Both the position numbers and the translations under genes were made by a program. Positions 36,324-47,000 of a DNA stretch of 55,980 nucleotides are shown in pieces; the first letter of the stretch is position 1, and each line of letters starts with the position of its first letter. The stretch spans positions 1-55,980 of the forward strand of contig CAYWKJ010000004.1 of NCBI GenBank assembly GCA_964459205.1. The letters run 5' to 3'. The DNA comes from JABJMC01 sp964459205. GTDB taxonomy: Bacteria > Patescibacteriota > Gracilibacteria > UBA1369 > UBA12473. Below the pieces are notes generated by a model that saw only the letters and a list, made by a program, of their open reading frames with translations, ran no database searches and was not told where the DNA came from.

Positions 36324-38010
36324 AGAATTTAGTTAGTTCTGGAATTAAGTCATCCTCAGCCACAATTCGGCTTTCCTTTTCAGATCTTATTTTCCATTCA
36401 AATCCACCATTTTCTAAAGAACGATTACTGATTACTAATCGCACTGGGATGCCAATTAGGTCGGCATCATTGAGTTTCTCCCCGGCGCGCGCGTCTCGAT
36501 CATCGTAAAGCGCTTCAAACCCGGCCGCCTTTAACTTTTCGTAAACTTCGCGAGCTTTCTGCGCGGCCGCCTCATCATTCCCTAGTTGCGTCATATGAAC
36601 CTTAAAAGGGGCCACACTTTTTGGCCAAATAATTCCCTTATCATCATGATGTTCTTCGACAATTGTACCCACCGTCCGACCCACTCCAATTCCATAACAA
36701 CCCATATAATAAGGTTTAGCTTTACCATCTTTGTCCGTAAAAACCGCCTTATCCATTTTAGTTGAATAGTGGGTCCCAAGTTGGAAAATATTGCCAACCT
36801 CAATCCCACGACCTTCTACCATTTTTTTACCATCTTCCGTCACACATCCCTCCGGAGGGAGAGCAATATCCGCTAAAACATCACACTCAAAATCACGGCC
36901 ATAATTAACATTCAAAGTGTCTTTATGATGTTCATCCGCGCCAGTATAAAAATTCTTCACAGTTTTGAGCGAAACATCACCAATTTTCCGCAATTTTAAC
37001 TTAAGAGGCGATACAAAACCTACACAACTTCCCAACTCTTTTATCTGTTTATCAGTGGCCGCTTTGAGCTCATAACAGCCCAAGACTTTTTTTAATTTAA
37101 TCTCATTAACATCAAGGTCACCACGAAGTGAAACTAACACAGTTTCGTCCTCATCAGTGACAAAAACCACAGTTTTAATTTGGCGCCACGCTGGTTGATC
37201 ATAGAGTTTAACTCCATCATCAATTGTTGGGCCACGCGGGGCATCCTTAACTTCCATTGGTAATTCTTTTTCCTCAGGATTCATCTCTTCACGCTTGAAA
37301 ACCGCCACTTCCTCGTGCGCTGCATAACTTCCATCCTCGGTCATCAAAAACCGGCTTTCACCAACTTCTGACTCCACCACAAACTCATGACAATAATCAC
37401 CGCCAATATAGCCATTATCAGATTCAATCGGGATAGTTTCAAGACCGACACGATCAAAAATAGTGGAATAGGTTTGCCACATTTTGTCGTACTCTTTTTT
37501 GAAATCTTCTTCATCCGTATGAAACGAATAAGCATCTTTCATCAAAAATTCACGAACACGGAGCAATCCACCACGTGCCCGTTTTTCATCTCTAAATTTT
37601 TGCGAAAATTGATAAATATTAAACGGTAAGTCCTTGTAACTAATATTAAACCTACGCGCCACATCCACCATCATTTCTTCGGCTGTGCCACCCAACGCAA
37701 ATTTCCCGCCGCGCTGATCTTCGATGGTCATTAATTCAAACCCCACACTCGAGGTGCGGTTAGTCTCTTCCCAGAGTTCCAACGGGTGCAACACGGGAGT
37801 AATCATTTTTTGGGCTCCAGCTTTGTTCATTTCGTCCTCAATCGCGGCCACAACCTTGTCGCGAACCCGCATTCCCAGCGGCAAAAAGTAGTACCGTCCC
37901 GCCACAGATTCTCTAATAAAACCGGCCTGTAAAAGTAGCCGGTGACTAATTAACTTAACATCCTGATCAATGTTTTTGATTGTTTTTCCAAAGAGGGTCG
38001 AGTAGAGCAT
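36313..38010 (-). CDS. proS: Proline--tRNA ligase, bacterial type
   Basis: 565 aa class II synthetase with the order of bacterial ProRS: catalytic motifs 1-2 (GFIRESVAGRYYFLPLGMRV; FRDEKRARGGLLRVREFLMKD), an inserted YbaK-like editing domain (~225-390), motif 3 (GCYGIGVGRTVGTIVEE) and an anticodon-binding domain (~465-565). The SLH gene begins inside its last codons, so they are coupled. Confidence 0.97.
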   Translation of the reverse strand: MLYSTLFGKTIKNIDQDVKLISHRLLLQAGFIRESVAGRYYFLPLGMRVRDKVVAAIEDEMNKAGAQKMITPVLHPLELWEETNRTSSVGFELMTIEDQRGGKFALGGTAEEMMVDVARRFNISYKDLPFNIYQFSQKFRDEKRARGGLLRVREFLMKDAYSFHTDEEDFKKEYDKMWQTYSTIFDRVGLETIPIESDNGYIGGDYCHEFVVESEVGESRFLMTEDGSYAAHEEVAVFKREEMNPEEKELPMEVKDAPRGPTIDDGVKLYDQPAWRQIKTVVFVTDEDETVLVSLRGDLDVNEIKLKKVLGCYELKAATDKQIKELGSCVGFVSPLKLKLRKIGDVSLKTVKNFYTGADEHHKDTLNVNYGRDFECDVLADIALPPEGCVTEDGKKMVEGRGIEVGNIFQLGTHYSTKMDKAVFTDKDGKAKPYYMGCYGIGVGRTVGTIVEEHHDDKGIIWPKSVAPFKVHMTQLGNDEAAAQKAREVYEKLKAAGFEALYDDRDARAGEKLNDADLIGIPVRLVISNRSLENGGFEWKIRSEKESRIVAEDDLIPELTKFYEA

Positions 38011-38075
38011 GAAAAATAAGTTACTTTAAACAAAAGTAATTTACCAGAAAAACAAGTTTCAGAGAAGAGGGCTAT

Positions 38076-38978
38076 TTAAGCAGAGGCACCTTCTTCAGGA
38101 GCTCCATTCGCAGAATCATTGCCTATCCCGGCTCTAAAGTCTGCAATTGCTTCGGCTAATTCACCCTCAGGCTCTGGACTGGCTAAAAGTGCAACATCCA
38201 AAGTAGCTTGGTCTAAATCCGCCTCACTTATAGGGATTGTAAAAATTCTGGATTCAAGGACTTGGCGAGCTTTTCCTTCAGCATCGCCTATGTCAGTATT
38301 TTTATATACGACCTGAACCAATGTTGGTTCTACAAAATTTATCGCAGTCGGCTCTCCATGTGTGGGCACTAATTCCTGGTCAATAATGTCACGAGCTAGT
38401 TGTAAGGTGAGACGTTGCAGGGCTTTTTCAGCCATATGCACAGCGGTATCAACAGCGGCTGATCTAGTGTTTGCTCTCTCATGCTCAGCTTTGGCAAGGT
38501 CATGATATTGTACCAATTCAGCCCTAGTACAACCATAAAAAGCTCCTTCTGGTACTTGTCGCGCCTGATCAAAGGCCTGGCGGCTTAGATGTATGCGAGC
38601 AGAGGCACCTATCAGATACACATCGCCTAAATCAGTTTCACCTGGGTCCCCTCTCAAGGTTGAAGAATCAAGTGCCGCGGTGAACATTAATGGGTCGTGC
38701 GGATTAGAAGGTTCAATGCTATGTGCTTGGACTTGCATCCCATAAGTTTCTTTTAAAGCTCTCATTGTCAAAATTTTCCCCAAATCCATGCCGGCTTGTT
38801 CTAAGGCTTCTACTTTTGCTTGCGCTGCGGCAAGTTCTTCGCGCGCGGTTTCTAAACCAGTTACTAAATCTCTCCCTGGTGTGGCTTGTAATAAGGCCGC
38901 TTCTACATCAGCAAAGGTTCTAGTAGAATCTACACGCTCCGCAGTGGTAGGCGGGGCGGCCGTAGGTGATGGGTACAT
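38076..38978 (-). CDS. Hypothetical Ala-rich protein
   Basis: 300 aa, family not recognised, no signal peptide or membrane span. Ala/Glu-rich helices at ~20-65 look like a coiled coil (ELAAAQAKVEALEQ). The rest is a mixed domain with a His/Gln-rich stretch (~150-165). ATG 38978 is chosen over TTG 38987 by codon preference. It has a fully consensus promoter, so it is probably well expressed. Confidence 0.75.
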   Translation of the reverse strand: MYPSPTAAPPTTAERVDSTRTFADVEAALLQATPGRDLVTGLETAREELAAAQAKVEALEQAGMDLGKILTMRALKETYGMQVQAHSIEPSNPHDPLMFTAALDSSTLRGDPGETDLGDVYLIGASARIHLSRQAFDQARQVPEGAFYGCTRAELVQYHDLAKAEHERANTRSAAVDTAVHMAEKALQRLTLQLARDIIDQELVPTHGEPTAINFVEPTLVQVVYKNTDIGDAEGKARQVLESRIFTIPISEADLDQATLDVALLASPEPEGELAEAIADFRAGIGNDSANGAPEEGASA

Positions 38979-39015
38979 AAGAATCAAGTTATTTTTATTT
39001 GGGGTGTTGGCAATT

Positions 39016-39043
39016 ATTATAAAATCTCACATTAAAATGTCAA
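39016..39043 (-). promoter_or_regulatory. Sigma70 promoter, fully consensus
   Basis: On the minus strand: TTGACA (39038-39043), 16-bp spacer, TATAAT (39016-39021). It drives the 38076 gene; ATG about 37 nt downstream. Confidence 0.85.
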
Positions 39044-39073
39044 CCAATATTTAATTCTGTAATAAAATCAGGC

Positions 39074-40849
39074 CTATTCCGCAAATGATTCTAGCCATTC
39101 TTCGTCAACTTTGACTTCAATGTTTTCAAGCACAGTCGGAATGGTTGGGGCCCACATTGGCCAGCTCGAAATAGTCACTTTATTAACTTCGGCCAGATTT
39201 TGCACATAATCTTCAGCTTCCCTAATTGTTTTTCCAGCAATATGTTCTTTGATTTTTTTAACTAGTTTAGCGCCTCCTTCAGTCTCGGGATTAATAGCAT
39301 AGGCCTCGATACCTTTAATGGTGGCTGTGATTTTAAGTTGTCCTGGAGATTCAAATTTTTCCACAACTTCATACGAAATAGAGTCTGAATCAATCTTAAT
39401 TAGTTCTTTGTCTGGGCTTTTACGCTCGTTAAGGGCTTTTTCTAAAATCCTCACAAATTCATCATGATCAAATGCAATTCCTTCGGCTTGGATTGATCCA
39501 GTTATTGTAAATTCGTCTTGAATTGCCTCCACCAGATGAGTTGGTACAGCTACGTTGGGTTCACTGGTATCAATGGCATTCCAGCCTATTAAAAGATCTA
39601 AGTTAGTTTCGTTAAGTGTATTGCGGCGGGTTACTTCGCCTTCTAATTCTTCTTGGACGGAATTTTCCAGAGTAGTAGCCAGTAATGCTTCGGAGGCGTT
39701 CAGGTCCTCTTGTGAGATTTTAAGAGTTACCGAAGTCGTCCCTCCGGTCATAGTAGAATCACTCCTGGCATAAAGATCTTTTTGGCTGCTTTCACGCAAT
39801 CCCGGCAAAAAGAATGAACTAGCCTCAATATTTCCCCGATCACCCATGACGCGGCCATAAGCATCTTCCTCATCAGCCACGACAAAAGCTTGGATAGAGC
39901 CAGGCCCACTTTCGCTAGCCGCCGGCACAGTTACCGCTTCTTGAATCCTAAAAACCAAACCATCTTCAGTTTGCAAGCGACTCAAAGCCACCAAAGGCCA
40001 AGAAGTCTCTCGTTCATTAAAAATCGTTACATAACCACTAGCATTTGTGCCTCCAAAAATTTGGCCAGTTGCCGTATAAGTCAGGCTGTTTTCAATAGTC
40101 ATATCAATCGGATAATAGGCCAGTGTGTGGCTCGAACCAATCGAGGGATTAGTCCCGTAAATTGAGGCATTTGCAAAAGTAATATTCACGCTTTGTTCAA
40201 TCACTTCAAACTCTGGAGTTACAGTCACGGTCGCGCCAGGCAGCGCCACATAACTAATAAGTAGCAGTACCACGATGCTCGCCACCACTAGGGTTCCCAT
40301 GGTTTTACGACTTGGTGCTCCCATGGCAAATTTAGATGGTTCTTTAAACATCTCAGCATCTTTGCGTTTTTCCAAAAATTGTTTAAGCGAATTTAGTGAA
40401 AAAGCTGCTTTCCCTTTTTTTTCGCGCACAATATCAAAAATAGAGAGTTTCTTTTTAGTGAGTCTCTCCGGACGCGCATCATCTACTTCATTACTTACCG
40501 CGGAAATTGGTTGCGTCGTAAAAAGATCTGGCTCCTTATCTTCAGCTTCCTCTTCTACAGGCTTTTCTGGAGCACTGAGTTGGTCAAAAACTGCAATCTC
40601 AGCCTTATGAGCCAGTCTCATCCCAATCGGATCCTTAGTAATAATCGAAAGCTTTTTGTTAATTCCCTCTACTTTTTTCTTTAAAATACTTAAATTAACT
40701 ACACTTTGAAAAATTGCCGCCCTTTCTGGAACTACCAGATAAACATCATCATAATTCAGTCTTTCAATCCGCTCAAAAATCGAGGTGATTTCTTCATCAA
40801 GCTCAACATAGAGAACTTTGCGTTTTGAAATGCGAATATTTTCGTCCAT
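39074..40849 (-). CDS. Bitopic membrane protein, partner of FtsA/PilM-like gene
   Basis: 591 aa. Residues ~1-185 are cytosolic: an ordered alpha/beta part (VLYVELDEEITSIFERI, VYLVVPERAAIFQSVVNL, LSIITKDPIGMRLAHKA) and a charged linker. One membrane helix, LVVASIVVLLLISYVALPG, lies near 192-210. About 380 residues then lie outside, with a beta-rich region (TVTVTPEFEVIEQSVNITF) and a C-terminal domain ending IEVKVDEEWLESFAE. I recall the N-terminal motif from other CPR genomes but not its role. It starts 10 bp after the actin-like gene. Confidence 0.85.
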   Translation of the reverse strand: MDENIRISKRKVLYVELDEEITSIFERIERLNYDDVYLVVPERAAIFQSVVNLSILKKKVEGINKKLSIITKDPIGMRLAHKAEIAVFDQLSAPEKPVEEEAEDKEPDLFTTQPISAVSNEVDDARPERLTKKKLSIFDIVREKKGKAAFSLNSLKQFLEKRKDAEMFKEPSKFAMGAPSRKTMGTLVVASIVVLLLISYVALPGATVTVTPEFEVIEQSVNITFANASIYGTNPSIGSSHTLAYYPIDMTIENSLTYTATGQIFGGTNASGYVTIFNERETSWPLVALSRLQTEDGLVFRIQEAVTVPAASESGPGSIQAFVVADEEDAYGRVMGDRGNIEASSFFLPGLRESSQKDLYARSDSTMTGGTTSVTLKISQEDLNASEALLATTLENSVQEELEGEVTRRNTLNETNLDLLIGWNAIDTSEPNVAVPTHLVEAIQDEFTITGSIQAEGIAFDHDEFVRILEKALNERKSPDKELIKIDSDSISYEVVEKFESPGQLKITATIKGIEAYAINPETEGGAKLVKKIKEHIAGKTIREAEDYVQNLAEVNKVTISSWPMWAPTIPTVLENIEVKVDEEWLESFAE

Positions 40850-40859
40850 TAAAGGGAGG

Positions 40860-42116
40860 TTAAACTTGCATTAATCGTACCACTTTTCGGAGTAATTTCA
40901 TAAGGATCTGCTCCTCGCCAGCGAGCTCTAGTCCCAGGTGGGCTAGGGCCATTGGCGTTACGTCTTGTGGATCATGCAGAAGATTAGTTTCGTCCTTGAT
41001 ATTTGTTAAATCCTGCGGATGCACAAACCGGATAGATGGTTTTTTCGGGAAGGGCAGATTTTTCCACCAATCCTCCTCCGACAAAATGTTCTTAATCTCT
41101 GGAAGATGTGACCCCCCACCAAGTAACAACACTTTTGATGGGAAAATATCCAAATCAGAAAATTCTCCCAAGGTTAGGCCCATACCCGTAAGCCAGACAT
41201 CACAATCACCTTTTAAGGCTTTATTAACAATTTTGTGAGATTGTTTTTCCAGGCGATTACCAGCGTAAGCTAGCTTAATTTCTTCGGCCTCCGAAAAAGA
41301 AACATTTAAGTTATGAGAAAGACGTTTCGTAAAACTCCGACCACCAATCGTAAACATTTTAGTTCCAGCAAGGGTGTTATCGTGGACTACGGCAATATCA
41401 GTTGTCCCGCCACCAATATCTACAAAAATAGCATTCAAATGCTCAGATTCCTTTGGCGAAAGCATGCAGCGTGAGACTGCGTAAGGTTCCGACGTAATAG
41501 CCAGTAGGGGAATATCCAATTCCGCGGCAATCGTTTGCAGAGCCCCATAATGCACCAAGGGTGAAAAAGCATTAAAAATAGTCATTACTACCTCTTTTCC
41601 CTGAAAACCCACTGGATTTGCGACCTTATAGTTATCAACTTTGGTGTCAACAATCGCGGCTGAGACCAGCTTCACATCAATTTCGTTATACCCAGTTTCA
41701 AAAGCTAATTCCGATCTAATTTGCTCAAATGCTTTCCATTGAACTTTGTGAATAATGTTTTTAAGTTCTTCAAAGTGAATCTTGGCGTGTGGCTCATGGC
41801 GACGATAGCGAATAGTTCTGGTGGCGCCTTTTACAAGTTCTCCCGCGATTCCCATTACTAATTGTTCCGGGATAATCCCAGATATTCTTTCGGCCTCAGA
41901 AATTGCTTCTTTGCAGTTCGAAATAACGGCCGCTATATCTGTTACAGAGCCGTTTTGCATGTCTCCTGGATTTTGACGAGATTTGCCAACTCCAAGGATG
42001 CGGCCTTTTTGCCCATCTAGCTGCACCACGAGAGCCTTAACAAACTCGGTGCCAATATCCAGAGCCAACAATGAATTCCCCACCTTTCGGGAACGTCGCT
42101 TAAGAAAAGAGAACAT
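40860..42116 (-). CDS. FtsA/PilM-like actin-family ATPase
   Basis: 418 aa. The actin/Hsp70 fold is visible in phosphate 1 LLALDIGTEFVKALVV, phosphate 2 FVDIGGGTTDIAVV, and the adenosine motif VLLLGGGSHLPEI; an SHS2-like insertion lies in ~75-165. It could be FtsA, which tethers FtsZ to the membrane, or PilM of type IV pili. No classical C-terminal FtsA membrane helix is obvious, although the end (LMKLLRKVVRLMQV) is amphipathic and basic as in FtsA. Downstream of ddl, as ftsA often is. Exact assignment uncertain. Confidence 0.85.
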   Translation of the reverse strand: MFSFLKRRSRKVGNSLLALDIGTEFVKALVVQLDGQKGRILGVGKSRQNPGDMQNGSVTDIAAVISNCKEAISEAERISGIIPEQLVMGIAGELVKGATRTIRYRRHEPHAKIHFEELKNIIHKVQWKAFEQIRSELAFETGYNEIDVKLVSAAIVDTKVDNYKVANPVGFQGKEVVMTIFNAFSPLVHYGALQTIAAELDIPLLAITSEPYAVSRCMLSPKESEHLNAIFVDIGGGTTDIAVVHDNTLAGTKMFTIGGRSFTKRLSHNLNVSFSEAEEIKLAYAGNRLEKQSHKIVNKALKGDCDVWLTGMGLTLGEFSDLDIFPSKVLLLGGGSHLPEIKNILSEEDWWKNLPFPKKPSIRFVHPQDLTNIKDETNLLHDPQDVTPMALAHLGLELAGEEQILMKLLRKVVRLMQV

Positions 42117-42167
42117 GGTAGACGTAATCTATAACAAACCTGAGGTCAGCGCAACAGCGAAAATAGC

Positions 42168-43319
42168 TTATTTTTGGTACCAGTCCGTCTCTGACTCGAA
42201 ATCCATTTTGAGTAATTGTTTTTTAGCATGACGGTCTAGAGCTAACTCAATTAGCCGCGTAATCAACTCCGAATAGGGGACCCCAGCGGCTTCCATTAAT
42301 TTAGGATACATGCTGATATCTGTAAAACCAGGGATTGTATTGATTTCATTTAGAAAAATCTTGCCAGAGTTACGTTCTATAAAACAATCAATTCGCGCAA
42401 ACCCGGAGCAACCTAGCGCCTGGTAAGAAAGCTGAGCTACCTGCTTAATCTTTTGAGCTTGGTCTGGCGCTAATTCAGCTGGGACTTGCGTCTCGGAAAT
42501 TCCATTCACATATTTGTCATAAAAATCATAAAATTCACCGCCAACATGGACCTCACCAGGAGGAGAGATAATCAAATCATCGCCATTCCCTAGAATTGCG
42601 ACCTCAATCTCACGCGCCTCAATTCCATCCTCAACAATAATTTTGTCATCAAATTTAAAAGCTAAATCAATCGCCTCGGCAAGCTCTTTGGGATGCTTAA
42701 CTTTGCTGATTCCTACACTAGAACCAAGATTTGCTGGCTTTACAAACACTGGCATGGAAAAGTCCTCGCCAATCAAGCTAAGCACCCGTTCTTGGTCATT
42801 ATCCCAGGTTCCTTTCCGGATTCCCAAGTAATTTACCTGCGGTAAATCCCATTTTTCCCAAATTGTCTTAGCCATAAGTTTATCCATAGCTGCGGCCGAA
42901 GCAAACACCCCAGAGCCAACATAGGGAATATTTGCCATTTCAAATAATCCTTGAATCGTGCCATCTTCGCCAAAAGGACCGTGTAAAACAGGGAAAACCA
43001 CATCTAATTCTTGTAACATTAAGTGAACTTCTTCACTAGTGTTTTTAAGGGTACGGTGCTGCCGTCCCATAGCAATAACACCCAGTTGTTTAGGGTTAGT
43101 ATGGAAAGTGGCCGGGTGCAATTCACTTACGTCACCGGTTTGCAGCGCTTTAATAGTATCAGCGCCAACTACCCATTGACCTTCTTTAGTGATCCCAATC
43201 GGGATAATTTCGTATTTTTCTTTATCAATAGCTTTAATTACGGAGTTTGCCGAGACAAGTGAAACTTCATGTTCCCCTGATCGCCCCCCAAAGATAATCC
43301 CAACCTTAGTTTTTGTCAT
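42168..43319 (-). CDS. ddl: D-alanine--D-alanine ligase
   Basis: 383 aa ATP-grasp enzyme that makes the peptidoglycan precursor D-Ala-D-Ala. Motifs: VGIIFGGRSGEHEVSLVSA at the N-terminus, VFPVLHGPFGEDGTIQGL, VKPANLGSSVGISKV, EDGIEAREIEVAILGN, and LNEINTIPGFTDISMYP. The loop ends FYDFYDKY: the Tyr of KY matches the residue that marks D-Ala rather than D-lactate specificity. ATG 43319 gives the family start MTKTKVGI; an upstream in-frame codon adds ten unlikely residues. Second gene of the VanX-like/ddl/actin/membrane-protein run. Confidence 0.96.
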   Translation of the reverse strand: MTKTKVGIIFGGRSGEHEVSLVSANSVIKAIDKEKYEIIPIGITKEGQWVVGADTIKALQTGDVSELHPATFHTNPKQLGVIAMGRQHRTLKNTSEEVHLMLQELDVVFPVLHGPFGEDGTIQGLFEMANIPYVGSGVFASAAAMDKLMAKTIWEKWDLPQVNYLGIRKGTWDNDQERVLSLIGEDFSMPVFVKPANLGSSVGISKVKHPKELAEAIDLAFKFDDKIIVEDGIEAREIEVAILGNGDDLIISPPGEVHVGGEFYDFYDKYVNGISETQVPAELAPDQAQKIKQVAQLSYQALGCSGFARIDCFIERNSGKIFLNEINTIPGFTDISMYPKLMEAAGVPYSELITRLIELALDRHAKKQLLKMDFESETDWYQK

Positions 43320-43351
43320 AGGTATTAAATTACGCTCCGAGTCTAGCAAAC

Positions 43352-43999
43352 TTAGGAAAGCGGGAAAAGGTCTTCCTCGGCACTCGGATAAATAATGTCT
43401 CTTTTATATTTTTTGGCCCATTCCCGGTCGCCATAACTAAAATGCCACCATTCGTCTGGGAAGTTAAAAAATCCTAAGGGAATAAGGGCGTTATACAGGA
43501 CCATTCGGTTTTCATGCCATTGTGCTTCTTCTGAACCTGGGGAGGAATCCTGAAAATGAAAAGTATAGGATTCAACGTCAAAATGGTCAAAACCGGTGCC
43601 CATGGGCAATTCGTCCCTATTTGAGTCTATGATAGTTAAATCAACGGCAGCGCCAGTGTTGTGTGGGGCCGCAAACTTTGCGTCTTTTGTGGGGTCAGCC
43701 ACAAATTCTTGAGTGGCTTTATGAACCTGATGATCACTCCAATCAGCGTGTTCTTGTTCTAATTTTTTGTACAACTCAGAATACAGCGCATTTTGCACAG
43801 CTGTTGTGCGAAATCCATCCCAAATTTTAAAACGCAATCCACTCGGTAAACATCTCTCCGCTTTTTTTAGCATTTCCACCACATCTCGGCGCAACAAAAC
43901 CTGCGCGTCATCAGTCAGACCTTGCTCAAAATAAGCCGGCTCAACCTGAAAATTATATGTTTCGGCCAAAACTAGGGGATCATCGTTCAAAGTTTTCAT
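43352..43999 (-). CDS. D-Ala-D-Ala dipeptidase, VanX/DdpX-like (M15D)
   Basis: 215 aa Zn dipeptidase. Ligands and catalytic residues are visible in PHNTGAAVDLT (first His and Asp), EWWHFSYGDREWA (catalytic Glu and last His), and the Arg in WDGFRTTAVQ. It would cleave D-Ala-D-Ala. No signal peptide, so cytosolic as VanX is. Directly upstream of ddl (32 bp), an apparently opposing pair. A weak promoter, TTGCTG-17-TTAAAT, lies close to the ATG. Confidence 0.92.
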   Translation of the reverse strand: MKTLNDDPLVLAETYNFQVEPAYFEQGLTDDAQVLLRRDVVEMLKKAERCLPSGLRFKIWDGFRTTAVQNALYSELYKKLEQEHADWSDHQVHKATQEFVADPTKDAKFAAPHNTGAAVDLTIIDSNRDELPMGTGFDHFDVESYTFHFQDSSPGSEEAQWHENRMVLYNALIPLGFFNFPDEWWHFSYGDREWAKKYKRDIIYPSAEEDLFPLS

Positions 44000-44036
44000 A
44001 AGCCAATTTAACCAGAAGAATTCCTTGTCAGCAACC

Positions 44037-44065
44037 TTGACACATATAAGAAAATGCGGTAAAAT
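44037..44065 (+). promoter_or_regulatory. Sigma70 promoter of the giant surface protein
   Basis: Perfect TTGACA at 44037-44042, 17-bp spacer, TAAAAT at 44060-44065. Leader to ATG 44100 is about 28 nt, A-rich, no Shine-Dalgarno. Confidence 0.8.
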
Positions 44066-44099
44066 TATAGTAGTTCATAAAATTTAAAACAAAAACCAA

Positions 44100-47000
44100 A
44101 TGGACAAACTCTCACACTACTTAGGTATTCGAGCTGTTCGGCTCGGCATTATGGCCATGTTTGTGGCCACTTTTTTTGGTGCGCCAGCACTAGGTTATAT
44201 GACCAATAATGAAACTCTACAAAAATTAGATCTCATTGAAATTACAGCAGATGTATTTGGGGTGGATGGTGCATCTACCATTGATCTTGGTGGCGTTTCT
44301 GGGACCAGCGGGGTTACTGGTGATGATAATACAGTTACTCTCCCAGACGAACCAGACAGCGACCAAGACGGGGTAGAAGATTCTCGTGATGAATGTCCGC
44401 ATGATCACGGTGATACTTATAATGGTTGCCCAGATACCGATGGTGACGGTTTAACTGATAATATCGATGAGTGTAAGGATGTGCCCGCTCAGACTGCGGA
44501 TGGCTGTCCTGAGGATGAGGTAGATAGCGACAAGGACGGATTAAGCGATGATGAAGATAAGTGTCCAAATGACTACGGAACAACAACTAGTGGATGTCCT
44601 GATACCGATAAGGACGGCTTAATTGATCTTGAAGATAAGTGTCCAAAAGAATACGCCCTTACTGCCGATGGTTGTCCTGAGGATGAAGTCGCAGATAGTG
44701 ATGGTGATGGTTTGAACGATGATGAAGATAAATGTCCAGATGACTATGGGACTACTGATAGTGGATGTCCTGATACCGATAAGGACGGCTTAATTGATCT
44801 TGAGGATAAGTGTCCAAAAGAATACGCCCTTACTGCCGATGGTTGTCCTGAGGATGAAGNNNNNNNNNNNNNNNNNNNNNNNNNNNNNNNNNNNNNNNNN
44901 NNNNNNNNNNNNNNNNNNNNNNNNNNNNNNNNNNNNNNNNNNNNNNNNNNNNNNNNNNNTACTGATAGTGGATGTCCTGATACCGATAAGGACGGCTTAA
45001 TTGATCTTGAGGATGAGTGTCCAAAAGAATACGCGCTTACCACCAATGGTTGTCCTGAAGACGACACTTATGATTACTACGATGCTAAACAAACAGGTCA
45101 CTACTATGGTGATGTTGGTTGTTTTCCATTCTACGATGCCGCTGGGAATTACTATGAAGGTTATTTTGATTACTGGGGCGACGAAGTCCGTTGTGACGAT
45201 GAAGAAGAAGATCACGAGGAACTTCCTGATCTAGCAGTTGGTAACCTCGAAATTTCTGACACCGGAAAAGTTATAGTGGAAGTTAAAAACTATGGTGAAG
45301 CTGAAGTGCCAACCACTTCATTTGGTATTTACATTTATATTGATGAAGACGCTTCTGATGGCCGAACATGGACCTACAGTGTCAGCACCTTAGCTGACCA
45401 AGATTGTATTGAGCCAGGTGGGGTTTGTACTCTTACCCCTCAATATGTCGATGTGGACGCTTCTCATGTTATTAGTGTTGATATTGATCCTTACTACGCT
45501 GTGGAGGAATCAGATGAAAACAATAACCAAGACACACTTTGGTATTATTCTGAAAATGAAGAAGATGAAGAAGAAGAGGAAGAAGTTTACCTTCCAGATC
45601 TAGTATCAGATGCTTGGATGGACGATGATGGTGAATTTACCGTTAAAGTTACTAATGAGGGTAAAGGGAATGTTGATACAGATTCATGGCACGTTTACAT
45701 CACGGTTGATGATAAAACATGGACTTATAGTGTTAGTACTTTAGCTGATCAAGGTTGTCTTGACGCTGGTAATACTTGTCATATTAGCCCTGCCTATCTT
45801 AGTACAGACGAGGAGCATAAGGTTTATGTTCAAGTTGACCCAAATAATGTTATTGAAGAGTATGATGAAGATAATAATGATTTCGAAGGTATTATAATTC
45901 CTAGCGCTTACGGTGATAATGACGATCATGGCTCTGCTGATGAATGTGAAGGTTGGTGGAGTGACTATGGATGTACTGACTTTGGTGAGTGGAATTGGTT
46001 AAATGGTGAATATTGTGCTGTTTACAACGAAGATTGGAGTGACATGGAATGTGAAGATGTTAATGATTCAACTTACTCCGGTGATTCTGTTTGTGGCAAT
46101 GACGGTATAACTTATGAGAGTGAAGAAGCGGCTATTGAAGCTGGAACAAACATGTCTTACTGGGGAGAATGTGGAATCGCTGATCGTCGTGAGTTATACG
46201 AAATGCAACGTAGTCTAGACAATGATAGAGTTGATTTTGATGATGTAATTAGCCGTTCCGAGCACACCCTTGAAGGTCTAGATAAATATATTGAATTGTT
46301 TGAGAAATATTACGATGAAGCCAGTGAACATAATTTTGATGAGCTTAGTGAGCTCAAAACAGTTGTTAGTGAAAGAACAAGTGTCTTTGAAAGCTACAAA
46401 TCAGAAGTAGAGGCTGTTCAAGATGAGGCTGAGTCCTACACCGATGGGTACCAAGATTTTATTGATGAGGCTCAAGCTCGTTACGACCTAGTAGAAACTG
46501 GAGATCGGGGAAGCCAATATTTCTGGAGTTGGTGGCAAAAACATGATTTCTACTGGAAACTCCGTGAAACAATTGAGCGAAAAATTGATCCTTATGATGA
46601 TCGCGGAATTTACGATCTAATCGGTCGTGAGCCAATTAAAATCGCTTATGAAGCTGCTCAGCAAGGAGTGCTTTCTGATTTAGATTGGACCCCGTTTGAA
46701 GAGGTTGAAGATGGCGTTGCCGAAGTTGAAGCTGCTTGGGAGGATATTGAAAATCAATTAGATGCGCTGCAAGCAGCAGTGGTGGAAATAATTGAAGATA
46801 CTGACGACTTAAGTTGGGAAGAAATTGATGATATTCGTTGGGATCTTGACGAGCAAATGCAGTGGATTTATCTAGACATGGACTATTACTGGATGACTAA
46901 AGATATGTTCTGGGATAGTGAACCTTGGCAGCATATTGATTCTATGTGGAAATCCATTAACTGGGCTCGTGAAAGTGAATTTGCAATTAGTGAGCTTAAA

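Noticed and set aside
42168..43999. Vancomycin-resistance (vanHAX-like) cluster
   Set aside because: No vanH, no regulator pair, and the ligase keeps the Tyr of D-Ala-D-Ala enzymes.
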